From positions 32,928,916-32,992,915 of the forward strand of contig OY821755.1 of assembly GCA_963682095.1 (NCBI GenBank): 64,000 nucleotides of DNA, read 5' to 3'. A program made the position numbers and the translations under genes. The notes under the pieces are model-generated. The model searched no databases. It saw nothing but the letters and a program-made list of their open reading frames with translations, and was not told the DNA's origin. This document shows, piece after piece, positions 1 through 11,995 of this stretch (positions within the stretch are counted from its first letter, which is position 1; each line of letters opens with the position of its first letter). Source of the stretch: Potentilla sterilis (taxonomy: Eukaryota > Streptophyta > Magnoliopsida > Rosales > Rosaceae).

Positions 1-1010
1 CGAAGTCCTTAGTATACTGCTGCAATGCTAATTTTGATATTTCTTAATATATTGCTCTGTTAATACTAGATGAAATATAAATAATGCAATCAGAAACAAC
101 TGTCCCTCTTCTTTCTTAACAGACTCAGGTTAGTATAGTTTTGGAATGCTAATGACACATTCTCTAGGGCAACTAAGTATCTTATGCAAGCATTTTTAAG
201 CTCCTTGTGTATGCATCAGTCGGCATGCAGGAAGAACTATATAATTGTTTCAAATCTTATTAATAACATGATATGCTGCTCTGGATCTTGATGAATGATT
301 GTGAATGTGACAGATTACTTTCAAGGTATGCAATGACTTCCCAAGACTTGATGATTATACTCATATGTTCCGATGCCAAGGTTTGTGATTGATGAGATCG
401 ATCTCCATATGGCCATTATAATGCTTCTACTACTGTAAATCTGTCACACACTACTACTGGCTTGTGCTACTGCCAAAAGTGAAACTCAGAATGATTTGGT
501 AGAGATGTTGAATAACTTAAAATGAATAAAGCTGATCCCCTGGTAACATGAAACTCATTGTTGATGGATCCAGGTATTCTTTTGGTTTAATTGGTGAGGG
601 ACAGTGCTGGTAATTGGATACATGGATTTATGCACTGTGATCGTCATGGTCAGGTACTGTAGGCTAATATTCAGAATTAATCAGATTCATAGTATATTAT
701 GCATTTCCACCCCTTAGAAACTGGAGACAACTGATGCAGACGTTTCAGTTTACTCCTAATCATTTTTGGTAAAACTTCGGTGGCACTTTAGCAAAGCGTG
801 GTACTAATCAGTCTTGTTGTTTTTCTTTGGGATCTTAATCCCTCAGTTATTCAAAATTTGTGTGCATGTCCATCTACTACAGCTGTTACATTGTACTATT
901 AATTGGTTTTATCTCTGTGTATATCATCCAACGAAAGTCATTGCTGGAAGAACCAGACTTTTTCAGAGCATATTCATCGTCAGAGGTACTAAACAAACTT
1001 GAGCTTTGTA
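1..1010. repeat. Duplicated segment, copy A
   Basis: This stretch aligns by eye with 7187-8460. Both share the same order of recognisable blocks: the opening AAGTCCTT region, an ACTCAGGTTAGTATA-like block, a block around GGATCTTGATGAATGAT, a block around CTCATTGTTGATGGATCCAGG, and a final block with CATCTACTACAGCTGTT. The copies differ by many substitutions and indels, and copy B has about 190 bases more near 7440-7640. I recognise no protein in either copy; the short frames near 814-1002 and 8177-8452 are partly alike but broken. An old tandem duplication is the simplest reading. The left limit lies outside the window. Confidence 0.75.
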
Positions 1011-1094
1011 TCTGAAAAACCTACCTACAAGCATTTAAGAAGCTGTTTACACTTAAGGTGATTCAATGGTCCAAACTTGGCATATATAACCGCA

Positions 1095-1860
1095 TAATAC
1101 AATGGTGAAGGAGCTCTGGAATTGTTCAAGAAATTGCACAGTGACTTTATGGAACCTTACTGTGTAACAATTGCTAGCCTTTTGAGTGCCTGTGCATCAG
1201 TTGGTTATCCGTGTAAGGGCAAACGACTCCACTCATATGCAATTAAAGCAGGAACGTCATCAGATATTACCTCGAAGGCTCTCTGGTTGATCTTTATGTG
1301 AAATGGTCAGATTTGAAAACTGCCTATGATTTTTTTCCTTACAACAGAGACAGAAAATGTTGTCCTGTGGAATGTGATGCTAGTTGCTTATGGGCAGCTA
1401 GATGACCTCAACGAATCATTTCATATTTTGAAACAAATGCATGTTGAGGGTATGATTCCTAATCAATATACCTATCCAAGTATTTTGAGAACCTGTACAT
1501 CTGTTGGAGCTCTTAATTTAGGAGAACAGGTTCAGACTCAAGCCATAAAAACTGGCTTTCAGTTTAATGCATATGTCTGTAGCGTGCTCATTGATATGCA
1601 AGCTAAGCATGGAAAACTGAATACTGCTCGGCCTTGGAATACTCAGAAGACAAACTGAAGATGATGTTGTCTCTCGGACAGCTATGATTTCAGGGTATGC
1701 TCAACATGATTTGTTTGCAGAAGCTCCTTTACTTTTAGAACAAATGCAAAACGGAGGTTCGTTCTGTCCACCTAGGATTGTCAACTGCAATTACTTCATG
1801 CATATGCTGGTATTCAAGCACTCAATCAAGGTAGACAGATTTATGCTTACTCAATCAAAT
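1095..1860 (+). pseudogene. PPR protein pseudogene fragment (PLS class)
   Basis: In three frames the sequence reads as consecutive pentatricopeptide repeats. About 1095-1275 gives a repeat ending in LLSACASVG with LHSYAIKAG. About 1345-1640 gives WNVMLVAYGQ, MIPNQYTYPSILRTC and GEQVQTQAIKTGF. About 1660-1750 gives DDVVSRTAMISGYAQHD. These are the standard L/S/P-type PPR motifs of plant organelle RNA-binding proteins. Frameshifts near 1255, 1330, 1640 and 1760 separate the pieces, there is no start codon context and no C-terminal E/DYW part. It is a dead fragment. Its parent gene cannot be named from this stretch. Confidence 0.85.
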
Positions 1861-2090
1861 TAATTTGTTAATTTGGTTATTGCTCAATTGACTTAATTCA
1901 TATATCTGTCACACATCAGAGTTTGGTTGCTTAAGTTTCTCATACTTTTGATTCCTTCCGGGTTTAAATGAGTAACTGCGTTTCGTTTACGGTGCAGATG
2001 GTTTTAGCTCACAGTTTGGTCCCTCATTAGGTGCATCTTCAATTGCATAGCTTTTATATGTATGATCACAAACTTATAACTACAATATAC

Positions 2091-2475
2091 TGTTGGAATC
2101 CATGTTAGAATTCATGATACTTCAACTTTTAACTCTGGCGAGCGAAGTATTTCACACTCTGTTCTTGGCGAACGGTGTGGCGAGCGGGTGTGTGAAGAAG
2201 ATTAGATGACTGAACTTATGCAGCTTTTCTTTGATCCAAAAATCTTAATGATTACAGTATAAACACTTCCCTTTTATAGAGGGCACAAAGTAACCTACAA
2301 AATATATAAGGCTAGTAAGCTAGAGATCAACTTAACAAATTATAGTACTATGATACTACAAATATCTACGTTGAAAATTTCAGTGGGAATGAACAGTGAA
2401 GTAGCTGCAAGGAAAGCATATCAGCTTTTCCACGCTGTCTCCTAGTTCTCCCAGGAAAGCATTAACCTTTTAACA
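2091..2475 (-). repeat. Copia-1 3' LTR
   Basis: 385 bp, begins TGTTGGAATCC and ends TTTTAACA on the plus strand. It is nearly identical to 6625-7011. A TATAAAAG box read on the minus strand lies at 2271-2278, the usual LTR promoter position. The pol reading frame runs a few bases into this LTR before its stop. Confidence 0.95.
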
Positions 2476-5400
2476 CTCCCCCTTAATGCTTTGCCTTATC
2501 ATTCCGAGTAGGCCTCGTAGGTATTCAAACCTATCTCTGGCGAGTGCCTTGGTGAAGATATCAGCAACTTGGTCGTCTGTATTGCAGTACACCAAATCAA
2601 TCTCATTCTCCTCGACTGCATCCCTGATGTAATGAAACTTCAAGGCGATGTGCTTTGCCCGACTGTGATAGACATGATTTTTGCTCATGGCGATTGCAGA
2701 CTTGTTATCGCTGAGAATGGTTGTTGCTGTTCTGTTCTTCTCGCCAAAGTCTTCTATGACTCTCCTTAGCCATATTTCTTGTGAAGTGGCGAGTGAAGCT
2801 GCGACGTATTCTGCTTCAGCTGTGGACAATGCCACTGATTTCTGCTTCTTTGAAGCCCAAGAGAATACTCCTGTTCCTAGTGTGAAAGTATATCCAGATG
2901 TGCTCTTCAAGTCGTCTACACTTCCTCCCCAGTCACTGTCACAGAACCCAAAGAGTTTTGGTTCTACATTCCTCTCATACAGGATTCCAAAGTCCAGTGT
3001 TCCTTGGATGTATCTCAGGATTCTCTTTGCAGCTCCATAGTGTATCTTGGTTGGATTGTGCATAAATCTAGACATCAAACTTGCTGCATACATAATGTCT
3101 GGTCTTGTTGCAGTCAAGTATAGCAGGCTTCCCACTAAGCTTCTGTATAGATTCTCATCCGCAGGACCACTCCCTTCTTCTTTGGAGAATTTTTCACTGA
3201 CCACTAGAGGAATTGCAACCAAGCATTTTGAACTTCTCTAGTATAGTCTTCGCATATCTTTTCTGGGTGATGAAGATTCCCTCCACTGCTTGAATTATTT
3301 CAATTCCCAGAAAGTAATGCAGGATTCCCAAATCACTCATTTCATATTTCTTCATCATATCAGACTTGAAATTTGAAATAATTTTTTCACAGCTTCCGGT
3401 AAATATCAGATCATCAACATATAAGGAGATGATAAGAATGCTTGATTTACCTTTAGTCTTTGTGTAAAGGGCAGGTTCATTTTCACTCCTTTGAAAACCC
3501 CTTGCTGTGAAATAGGAATCGATCTCACCATACCAAGCTCTTGGGGCTTGTTTCAGACCATATAGAGCTTTCTTCAGTTTGTAAACTTTCTGCTCTTTGC
3601 CTTTGATGATGAAACCTTGTGGTTGTTCCACAAACACTTCTTCTTTCAGCACTCCATTTAGAAACGCTGATTTGACATCAAGTTGGTGTAGATACCAACC
3701 CTTTTGTGCAGCAATGGAAATCAGACCTCTTATGGTCTCATGCCTTGCCACTGGTGCAAAGGTCTCATTGAAATCCACTCCGGGTATCTGCGAGTATCCC
3801 TTCGCCACCAATCTTGCTTTGTTTCTTTGTACACACCCATCTGAGTTCAGCTTGGTCTTGTATATCCACTTCAAACCGATGACATCCTTGTTGTCTGGTT
3901 TGTCAACTAGCTCCCATGTGTTGTTCTTCACAATCACATTAATCTCATCTTGCATTGCAGTTCGCCATTCATTTTCCTTCACTGCTTCTTCAAATCTTTC
4001 TAGCTCACATAAGCATGCATTGCAGCTTTCATACACTTCATTCAAGCTTCGCATTCTCATTGGAGGCGAGCTTGGTGTTGATTGAGCTCCTGAAGATTCT
4101 GGCGAATGAGTCGCTGGCGGATATGTCGAATACGATTGACTTGCTTGCAAGTGAGCTTCTGGCCAGTCCGTTGCTGGCGGATTGAGTTCCAGAGTTTCTG
4201 GATCCTCTTGTTCATTTTGAACTTTTCTTTCTTTCTTTTGGGCTGAACCTTGATTCCAATCCCATGATGAATTCTCACTGAAGAGAACATCTTTGCAGAT
4301 TATCATCTTCTTCTTCTGTAGATTGAATAGCCTATAGCCCTTTGATTGAGAGCTGTATCCCATGAATACACACTTCTCACTGGTTTCATCCAGTTTATAT
4401 TTTAGCTCCTCTGGGATATGTGCATAGCAGATTGAACCAAACACCCTCAAGTGATTTACACTTGGCTTCCTGCCACTCCATGCTTCAAAATGAGTCTTTC
4501 CTTGGACAGCAACAGTTGGATGTCTGTTCATCAAATACACTGCAGTATTTACTGCTTCTCCCCAATATACTTGAGGTACTGACTTGTCATGGAGCATGGA
4601 CTTGGCCATCTCAATGATCGTTCTGTTTTTTCTTTCCGCTACGCCATTCTGCTGTGGCGTGTAGCTAACAGTGAGCTGCCTTTCCAGCCCTATGTCTTCA
4701 CAGAACTTCTTGAATTCATTTGATGTGTATTCGCCACCTCTATCTGTTCTTAACTTCTTCAGTTTGAGGCCAGATTGTCTCTCCACCATTGCTTGAAACT
4801 TTCTGAACACAGCGAACACATCAGACTTTTGCCTTAGGAAATAAACCCAAGTCATTCTTGTGAAATCATCTATGAAGGTCAGAAAGTATCTGTTTCCTCC
4901 ATTAGTTGTAGTTCTCATTGGACCACAAACATCAGAATGTACCAGCTCCAGAGGTACTTTTGCTCTCCAGGCTTTTCCTTTCGGAAATGGGAGTGTGTGT
5001 TGCTTCCCCAATGCACATCCTGTAAACACTTCATTTGCATCATTTATTTTTGGTAGACCCTGCACCATTTCCTTTTGATGCAACAACTTGAGACTCTGGA
5101 AATTCAAGTGTCCAAGTCTCTTGTGCCAGAGCCAGGAATCATCCTTTAGCTCCATACTTCTTGCACTTTCAGTTGCATATTTGAGGGTCAGAGGAAAACT
5201 TATGTTCCTCTTCATCTGGATTTCTACCATCAGGTTCTTGCTGCTCCCTTTCTGATATATCTTGCAAGTGTCATCACCAAAATGAAGGTGATATTTGTGC
5301 TCAATGAGCTGTCCGACACTTAGCAGATTGGAATCCAGAGTTGGAACCAACATCACATCTCTGATGTACATCTTTCCAGACTTGGTTTCAACACCAATGC

Positions 5401-5527
5401 TTCCCTTGTCTTTTGTATCCACCATCATTCCATTGCCCATTTTCACTCTTGTGATGCTGTTGCAGTCTATATCATGTAGAAGATTGGCATTCGCCGTCAT
5501 GTGATTACTGCAAGCACTATCAACAAG
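2470..5527 (-). pseudogene. Copia-1 pol: protease, integrase, reverse transcriptase, RNase H
   Basis: The frame opens with the protease active site DSAC just after the TAG at 5528-5530. The pre-integrase zinc finger follows (WHKRLGHLN, then F-T-G-C where C-x-x-C is expected, so one zinc-binding Cys looks lost). The integrase core has HSDVCGP, TFIDDFTRMTW and RTDRGGEY. Reverse transcriptase follows with WKYK-type start, LDVKSAFLNG, YGLKQAPRAWY and the catalytic SLYVDDLIF. A frameshift near 3200-3222 moves the rest into another frame, which carries the RNase H part (ATRPDIMYAASLMSRF, CDSDWGG, STAEAEYVA, KHIALKFHYIRD) and ends at 2470. One stop, one frameshift and one lost Cys make this copy inactive. 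Confidence 0.93.
2476..2487 (-). other. Copia-1 polypurine tract
   Basis: On the minus strand the bases next to the 3' LTR are TTAAGGGGGAG, a purine run of the kind that primes plus-strand DNA synthesis. Confidence 0.85.
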
Positions 5528-5530
5528 CTA

Positions 5531-6523
5531 CACATTTTCTTCTACTGCAGCACTCGCAGTATGAGTAACACAGAACATGTTTGAGTCACTCGCATCAATG
5601 CTGTTCCCCTGTTGATTTCCCTTGTAGTTACAATCCTTCTTCACATGACCAAACTTTTTACAGTTTGAGCATTTTGGTTTCCCTTTGAACCAACACTCGC
5701 CTGCATGAAACTTATTACAGACAGTGCATTTGTTATACCCTGAGTTGCTACTCTCCTCATTGTTGCTTTTCATCCGCTGATTTGATTTTCCCTCCCACTT
5801 CTTTCCTTTACCTTTTCAGTTCTTTTTCTGCTTAGAATTTGAACTAGATGACTCACTCCTGTTTGAGTTCAGGTTGAGTGATTGGAAAGCCTTTTCAGCC
5901 TCTTCATCATGACTAGACAACCTATGATCGAAAGCTTTCAGAGTCCCCATCAGATCCTGAACACCTAGAGTTTCCAGATCCCTAGTCTCCTCTATAATAC
6001 TCACTATAGCATCATACTTCCTATTCAAGCTCATAAGGATTTTCTGTACTACCCTCTTCTCAGGTATTGGTTCCTTGTAGGTTCTCATTTGATTAACAAT
6101 ATTCGTCAATCTGGTGCTATAATCACCTAACAACTCAGTGTCATTCATTTTTGTATACTCAAAATCTCTTCTAATAGATTGTACCTTGACAGCTCTGACT
6201 CTTGCAGATCCTCTGTATTCAAGGCTAAGTACATCCCATGCTGCTTTGGCTGTCTTCTCATTTGAGATTCTGGGAAAAATCTCATCTGTGACCGAAGTCT
6301 GCAAGATGTTGAGTGCTCTTGCATCCTTTTTGATGTTCGACTTCAGTTCTGCCATTTGCGCAATTGTTTGCTCCTCTTCTGCATCTGGTCTCTTGTATCC
6401 TTCTTCTACGAGGCTCCATAGATCTCGTGAGATGAACATGGTCTCCATCTTGATTATCCAGAAATCAAAGTTCTCTCCATTGAAGATTGGAACTCTGTTT
6501 TCTGAACTTCCTGATGTAGCCAT
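5531..6523 (-). pseudogene. Copia-1 gag, broken
   Basis: Capsid-type protein of a Copia element. I chose the methionine at 6523 (MATSGSSENRVP) because the frame upstream is leader sequence. Residues 1 to about 200 fit the Copia gag (UBN2-type) fold, with the typical W-x-x-L-x-x-E and L-x-x-x-F patterns. A TGA stops the frame at 5816-5818, where a tryptophan is expected in a Lys/Gly-rich stretch, and a frame change follows before 5773. The next part (5531-5773) carries two zinc knuckles: CTVCNKFHAGEC and CSNCKKFGHVKKDC, the second a perfect CX2CX4HX4C. A TAG at 5528-5530 then separates gag from protease. Confidence 0.9.
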
Positions 6524-6608
6524 ACCAGTAACAGAAAAATAAGACTTGTGTTTGTTTTTTTTTGTTTCTGAATCAATCAGATGGTACACCCCAGTTGATA
6601 TTGATCAA

Positions 6609-6624
6609 CAGAGCTCTGATACCA
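6609..6624 (-). other. Copia-1 primer-binding site, initiator tRNA-Met
   Basis: Read on the minus strand, the bases directly after the 5' LTR are TGGTATCAGAGCTCTG. This is the classic Copia primer-binding site complementary to the 3' end of initiator methionine tRNA. Confidence 0.93.
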
Positions 6625-7011
6625 TGTTGGAATCCATGTTAGAATTCATGATACTTCAACTTTTAATTCTGGCGAGCGAAGTATTTCACACTCTGTTCTT
6701 GGCGAACGGTGTGGCGAGCGGGTGTGTGAAGAAGATATTAGATGACTGAACTTATGCAGCTTTTCTTTGATCCAAAAATCTTAATGATTACAGTGTAAAC
6801 ACTTCCCTTTTATAGGGGGCACAAAGTAACCTACAAAATATCTAAGGCTAGTAAGCTAGAGATCAACTTGACAAATTATAGTACTATGATACTACAAATA
6901 TCTACGTTGAAAATCTCAGTGGGAATGAACAGTGAAGTAGCTGCAAGGAAAGCATATCAGCTTTTCCACGCTGTCTCCTAGTTCTCCCAGGAAAGCATTA
7001 ACCTTTTAACA
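6625..7011 (-). repeat. Copia-1 5' LTR
   Basis: 387 bp, the transcription-start LTR for this minus-strand element. The TATAAAAG promoter box lies at about 6808-6815 (minus strand). Compared with the 3' LTR it carries an extra AT after GAAGAAGAT and scattered transitions. Confidence 0.95.
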
Positions 7012-7186
7012 TATACATAATAGTAGAGATAACAATAGACACTGCGAACTGCAGATTCCTCTAATTCAAGTACAAAACTTTCTAAAGAAAAGAAACAAAA
7101 GAATACTAAAGTTCTAATCATATCAATTTCTGAACTGATCTGAAACCTTATTATGTTATTCATTACGGCTGGCCTCCATGCCACAA

Positions 7187-8460
7187 GCTGAAGTCCTTGG
7201 TATTGATTTGATAAGAACTAGATGAAATATTACGAGTGCAATCAGCAACAACTGCGCCTCTTATTCTCTCACAATAGACTCAGGTAAGTATAATTTTGGA
7301 ATACTAAATACAAATTCTAGGGTAACTAGGTGTCTTATATATGCAAGCATTATTAATAAGACTCTTTTGTACGAATCAGTCGTCAGGAAGACCTATATAA
7401 TACTTTCAAATGTCATTTAACATGATATGTTATTAGTTCAAGGCCTCTGGCATGACAGTGGTTGGGAACTGAGGATATGCAATTTTACTACTTCATGCTT
7501 GCTTGTCTAGCCAGGTGGCTGAGAAAATGTCATGTAAGCCGTCCTATTAGTGTTCATCTTGACAAACTTCATAAGATTAATTATATGGAGGCATACTTTC
7601 AGGGTAGCTTTCATTGTCAAAACTCAGAGGTGCCCACTGGATCTTGATGAATGATGTTAACGTGAGAGATTAATATCTTTCACGTTATGCAATGGCGTTC
7701 CCATTATTATATGCATATCTTCGGAAGTCAAGGATTGTGATGAGAATTCCTTATGGGAATCATAATGCTTCTCCTATGGTCACACACTATAATACTGAAA
7801 GGCTTGATGCTGCTACCAGAAGTAAAACTCCGAATGATTTGGTTGAGAATCCTCCCCTTGTAATATTAAACTCATTGTTGATGGATCCAGGGCTTTTGGT
7901 TCAAATTGGTGAAGGACAGTGTTGGTAATTGGATTAATGGATTTATACATAAAGGATAGTCATGGTCAGCTGTTGCAGGTAGAACCGTAGAAGTATGCAT
8001 AAATTTTATTCAAAATTAATCAGATTCAAGCGAGTATTATGGATGCACCCCTTAGTAACTGTATAATTGATGGAGAAGTTTCAAGTTACTCATAATCATT
8101 GTTAGCAAGACATGGAAAACGTACACTTTGGCTAAGCGTGATCTATAGCTCTATACATTGATCAGTCTCCTGGCTTTTGTTTTCTGTACGTCTGATGCTT
8201 GCTCCCATCTTTCTTCTTCAGATGAATCTAGATGACACTGATTCTAGGTGGCTAAGTCTAGTTATTTTTCTTCCGGATCTCTATCCCTCAGTTATCCACA
8301 TGCAACATGTGTGCATCTACTACAGCTGTTGTATTGTACTATTGATTGATTTCATCTCCATATATATCATCCAAGGAAAGGCATTGCTGGAAAACCAAAC
8401 TTTTCTGAGAATATTCAGCAGTCAAAAACTGAAAGTTACTAAGAAAACTTGAACTGTGCA
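7187..8460. repeat. Duplicated segment, copy B
   Basis: Diverged partner of 1-1010. It contains open stretches at 7462-7647, 7692-7928 and 8177-8452, but none shows a domain I recognise and none is conserved in frame in copy A, so I do not call genes. The segment ends at 8475 where Copia-2 begins. The bases between Copia-1 and this segment (7017-7186) hold nothing recognisable. Confidence 0.72.
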
Positions 8461-8475
8461 TGTCTCTGAATAACC

Positions 8476-9350
8476 TGTTGGAAAATGGTGAAAATCACTA
8501 TTTATTTTAACCAATTTAATTTGAAGAATTTAAGTGGACGCACTTAATATTCGTTAATGATAAAATATGAATTTTTATTCTCCGGTATGAGAGTTACAAA
8601 TTCATGTAATCATCTGCTTAAATTGGTTATGGTGTGAATAAGAAATTGCCACCCAAAACGTGCTCACTACTTGAATTCTGGAATGTGTAACAACAGAACC
8701 CCTTTGAATTTTGTAACAGCAGATTCAATGAGATTAAATACTGTAACGACAGATTTAATGAGATTGAATTCTGTAACTACCGAATTCATTGTGTAACAGT
8801 TGTAACGTATGAAATGGAATTCATTTCTAAATTTATTATGTAACAGTTATAACTTATGAAATGATATTCATTTCTGAATTCATGGCAATTAAAGTAGTAA
8901 CTTGATCTTCCCCTATATAAAGAGCGACTTACTACTTTGTTCAAAGAAAACAAAAAACGCCAAGAGCATTCAGCTTTGTCCTCTTCACAAAGTCGTTCTC
9001 TGCTCTACTCTTCTTGTTTTTACTCTGGTGATAGATAGAATGTACTAGCAGTTCGTAGATGTTCTTGTAGCAGTGCAGCCACAAAAGCTCAAAAGGTCAT
9101 TGTATCCTGGGAGACGAGCGCCAATAGGCCTGTTGCACCGGTAGAGGCGGCGTAATTGTCTTAAGGACAGTGTGTGACACCCACGACTCGACTCTTTCCA
9201 TTCTGATTTGAAACTCCATTGGTATTGGTTGAGTATAATCCTACTCCATTTTTTTATTCTGTAATTTTGGTTTTAATTACAATAGTGTATTCCATTGCCC
9301 CCCTTTCCTGTAAAGTTTTAATTTCAAATTAAGAATTTATTTCAATTATA
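8476..9350 (+). repeat. Copia-2 5' LTR
   Basis: Begins TGTTGGAAAATGG; its right end is approximate because the alignment with the 3' LTR stops at TTTCAATTATA. A TATATAA promoter box lies at 8914-8920, followed by the leader AGAGCGACTTA. It has about 40 bases near 9265-9310 that the 3' LTR lacks. The bases from 9351 to 9642 are AT-rich leader with repeated TTGTTGCCTTACG-like words. Confidence 0.85.
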
Positions 9351-9642
9351 TATTTGCAATATCATAACCATTATATTTTACATTCTTAAGACAATTATAT
9401 TTTACAATCTTAAGACAATTACATTGATATTGCTTATATAATTTTCAAATACCCGTTAACTTCGAGTTTCAATATTCTTACACTTTGTGTGTGTGTTTCA
9501 GTTTGAGAAATAAACGGATATAAGTTTCTTTCTAAACTTATTGTTGCCTTACGAATGGTTGCCTAAGCGGAATTGGTTGTCTATACGGATATTGTTGCCT
9601 TACGGAATTCGTAGCTTACGTATACATTGAATTGAGAAATAA

Positions 9643-10512
9643 GTGGTTATATTAATTAACACTTATGGGTGTGTTTTTCAGAATTGTAAAATTGCTGAAA
9701 CAACCAAAGAGTCAATCAAGGTGCCGACCATGGATGTGACTGCTAATGGACATGTCTCAGTCTCACAAAGAGAAAAATCTGAGAAGTTGAATGAGCTTCA
9801 CTTGAAAAATGAAGATGTAATTCAAGATGTCATTGAGATAGTGAAGGGAGGTGTTGAAGCACCACTTGAGCTAGAATTCCCATCAAGTCCCTTGGTTGTC
9901 AAGAAGGACGTGAGTATTGATGGAGAACCTGAAAGCTGTGTTGAGGTGATTGTTAATATCTATCCAGTCAGGAAAGGAGAGACAAAATTCTCAACAATAC
10001 TAGTGAATGATGGAGATTTCTTGGAGGCCGAGGTAAAACTAAAGCTCCAAGAGAACACTGAAGACTTCACCTTTGAGGAGGTAGAAGTAGCAGCAGCACA
10101 CAACGCTGTGACATTTTGGGCAGAGGTGTTGTGGGGTCGTCCATCTGAGCTACACACTTTGATATGGGAAAGTCCCAATAATGAGTCAAGGTTTGCACCA
10201 TTTGTTAACTATAGTGTAAGATACGTCAACTACAGAAAAGCGTTGACTTTATATGAATGCAAATGGGAGTCATGTTCAGAACGATATGATGAAATGAAAT
10301 TACAGCCTGACTTACACAATGAAGTCATCACTGTCGATGATGATGAGGATGTGACTGAACATCCAGGTCCAGGACATCAAAGACTAAACTCTATGATGGA
10401 AAGTACTGCAAGTTGTGAGTGGCCTGCATTTGATGAGAATATGTCTAACGAACAGGGTATGGATGAAGTCAATGATTATGACTGTGGATTAAAAGACTTG
10501 GAGCTTTGGTAA
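9643..10512 (+). CDS. Open 289-codon frame inside Copia-2, function unknown
   Basis: An uninterrupted frame lying where gag-pol should begin. The first in-frame methionine is at 9643; a second at about 9730 (MDVTANGHV) may be the better start, giving about 260 residues. From memory of Copia gag proteins, the words ANGHVSV and EKSEK resemble a gag N-terminus; after that the resemblance ends and an acidic, soluble sequence follows. It has ENTEDFTFEEVEV, then an aromatic stretch (VTFWAEVLWGRP, RYVNYRKALTLYECKW), an acidic run VDDDEDVTEHP and an acidic C-terminus. No transmembrane segment, zinc finger or polymerase motif is visible. All neighbouring pol remains are shattered, so an intact frame here is odd. 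It may be a captured host sequence fused to a gag start. I cannot assign a function. Confidence 0.55.
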   Translation: MVILINTYGCVFQNCKIAETTKESIKVPTMDVTANGHVSVSQREKSEKLNELHLKNEDVIQDVIEIVKGGVEAPLELEFPSSPLVVKKDVSIDGEPESCVEVIVNIYPVRKGETKFSTILVNDGDFLEAEVKLKLQENTEDFTFEEVEVAAAHNAVTFWAEVLWGRPSELHTLIWESPNNESRFAPFVNYSVRYVNYRKALTLYECKWESCSERYDEMKLQPDLHNEVITVDDDEDVTEHPGPGHQRLNSMMESTASCEWPAFDENMSNEQGMDEVNDYDCGLKDLELW

Positions 10513-10779
10513 GCCAAGTTTATAAAATAAATTTTAGAAATGAACTAAAGAATTGTATGTTCCTGAGGTCTATATAAGTATAAACTCAGTGATGACAAAT
10601 TTGTTTTGTCTAAAATAAAATAAGGTCATAAGTGGATGATTATTTAATTCTTGTAATGACATTTGTCAAAAAATGAATAAAGTTTTATTTTCACCTAAAT
10701 GGTTGAGCCATCCAAATGTATGGCATGGTAGACCAAGATATATGTTAATTATGATGCTTTATGAAGACTAATTAGCATT

Positions 10780-11420
10780 GACAAGGGTGAAACTCGTTTT
10801 GAAAGCAAGTGGATACTTAATGACATGCTTATCCTTGAAAGTAATAATAAGATGATCAAATCCACTTGAGATATGTTAAATTTCATATTTGACATGAAAA
10901 ATATGGATATTGCTTATGTGATATACGAGTAATACTGGAGTTGTGTTGTCCTAGAAGGATAGAATGATGAAAACTGGATATCTAACATGATAGACTTAAA
11001 GTGTACTAGTGGTTATGTGTTCACACTAAAAGGTGGAACAGTGTTATGGAAATCCTCCAACCAAACAAACCATTTTAACTAGATCCACAAAGAAGTCTGA
11101 GTTTGTGGTACTAGACAAATGTGGGGAAGAAGCACAATGGTTACACAATTTCTGGAGGATATTCCAAAATAGACAAAAACTTGTGTCTGCAATTTGCATG
11201 CACTGTGACAATCAATTTGCAATCAACAGGGCAAAAAACAATAAAAAGTCTAGACACATCCTTCGAGGACATAATACCAATTGACTACTCTCTATTGGAA
11301 TTATCTTGATTGACTATGTTAAGTCAAAAGATAATATTGCGGATCCGCTAACCAAAGGGTTAACAAGAGAGTTAGTTGATAAATCATCAAGAGGAATGAG
11401 ACTAAAGTCCATGAATTAAA
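10780..11420 (+). pseudogene. Copia-2 reverse transcriptase/RNase H remains
   Basis: Short matches in several frames follow the Copia order: a piece reading MLNFIFDMKNMDIAYV near 10880, TSGYVFTLKGGTVLWKSS near 11010, WLHNFWRIF near 11145, then DYVKSKDNIADPLTKG and LVDKSSRGMRLKS near 11310-11415, the usual end of a Copia polyprotein. Many stops and frameshifts lie between. The bases from 10513 to 10780 show no similarity that I can name, and 11421-11995 is the 3' untranslated part of the element. Confidence 0.85.
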
Positions 11421-11995
11421 AATCTTTACAGTGGATACCCAACTTAGCTGACTGGAGATCCCAAGATCTAGGTTTAAAGGGACAACTAAATTGTAGAGAT
11501 CATGTCAGATCACTGTGGGGAGTTTTCCCATGTCTATTCCTATGATGAAAAACAATGATGCCCGTAAGAAATGAGGTTAAGCTAAAGCTTTTAATGATTC
11601 TTATGCGTCGAAAATCCGAGCGGAGTAATGCGGGTTACTCTTAATTAAGAGATCACCTATGTAAGAGAGAAGTGGGGCCGCTTCTAAGGGAATTGTTGGG
11701 GCACAATTCTTATCAAACTCTTACAGAACCAGGCGCGTGTCCAGGGCCAAAATGGACACAATAGTGAGAACTGTAAGAGTACCAGGAAGATTCATGTGTG
11801 ACGTATGTCATCATTTACACAAATGACGAATAGTTAAAAGACATCACGTCTACTATTTAGTTAGTAAAATAAACATACTCTCACAAGGTAAGGTTCAAAG
11901 GGTCAAACCTACCTATCCTAAGCAGGTTTCAACCGTAGAAATCTATCACCATGTCTATCGTGTCTTTGGTCGCCAATTTCATTCATGTTGGGAAT

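Larger units (their letters stand above)
2091..7011 (-). mobile_element. Copia-1: complete Ty1/copia LTR retrotransposon
   Basis: A 4.92-kb element on the minus strand, bounded by TG...CA LTRs and flanked by a perfect 5-bp target-site duplication TATAC (2086-2090 and 7012-7016). The order in the minus direction is 5' LTR (6625-7011), primer-binding site, gag, protease, integrase, reverse transcriptase, RNase H, polypurine tract, 3' LTR (2091-2475). Integrase before reverse transcriptase is the Copia order. The LTRs differ by about seven substitutions and one 2-bp indel in 385 bp, so insertion was fairly recent. The coding region carries two stop codons and two frame breaks, so this copy cannot make a full polyprotein. 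Confidence 0.97.
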
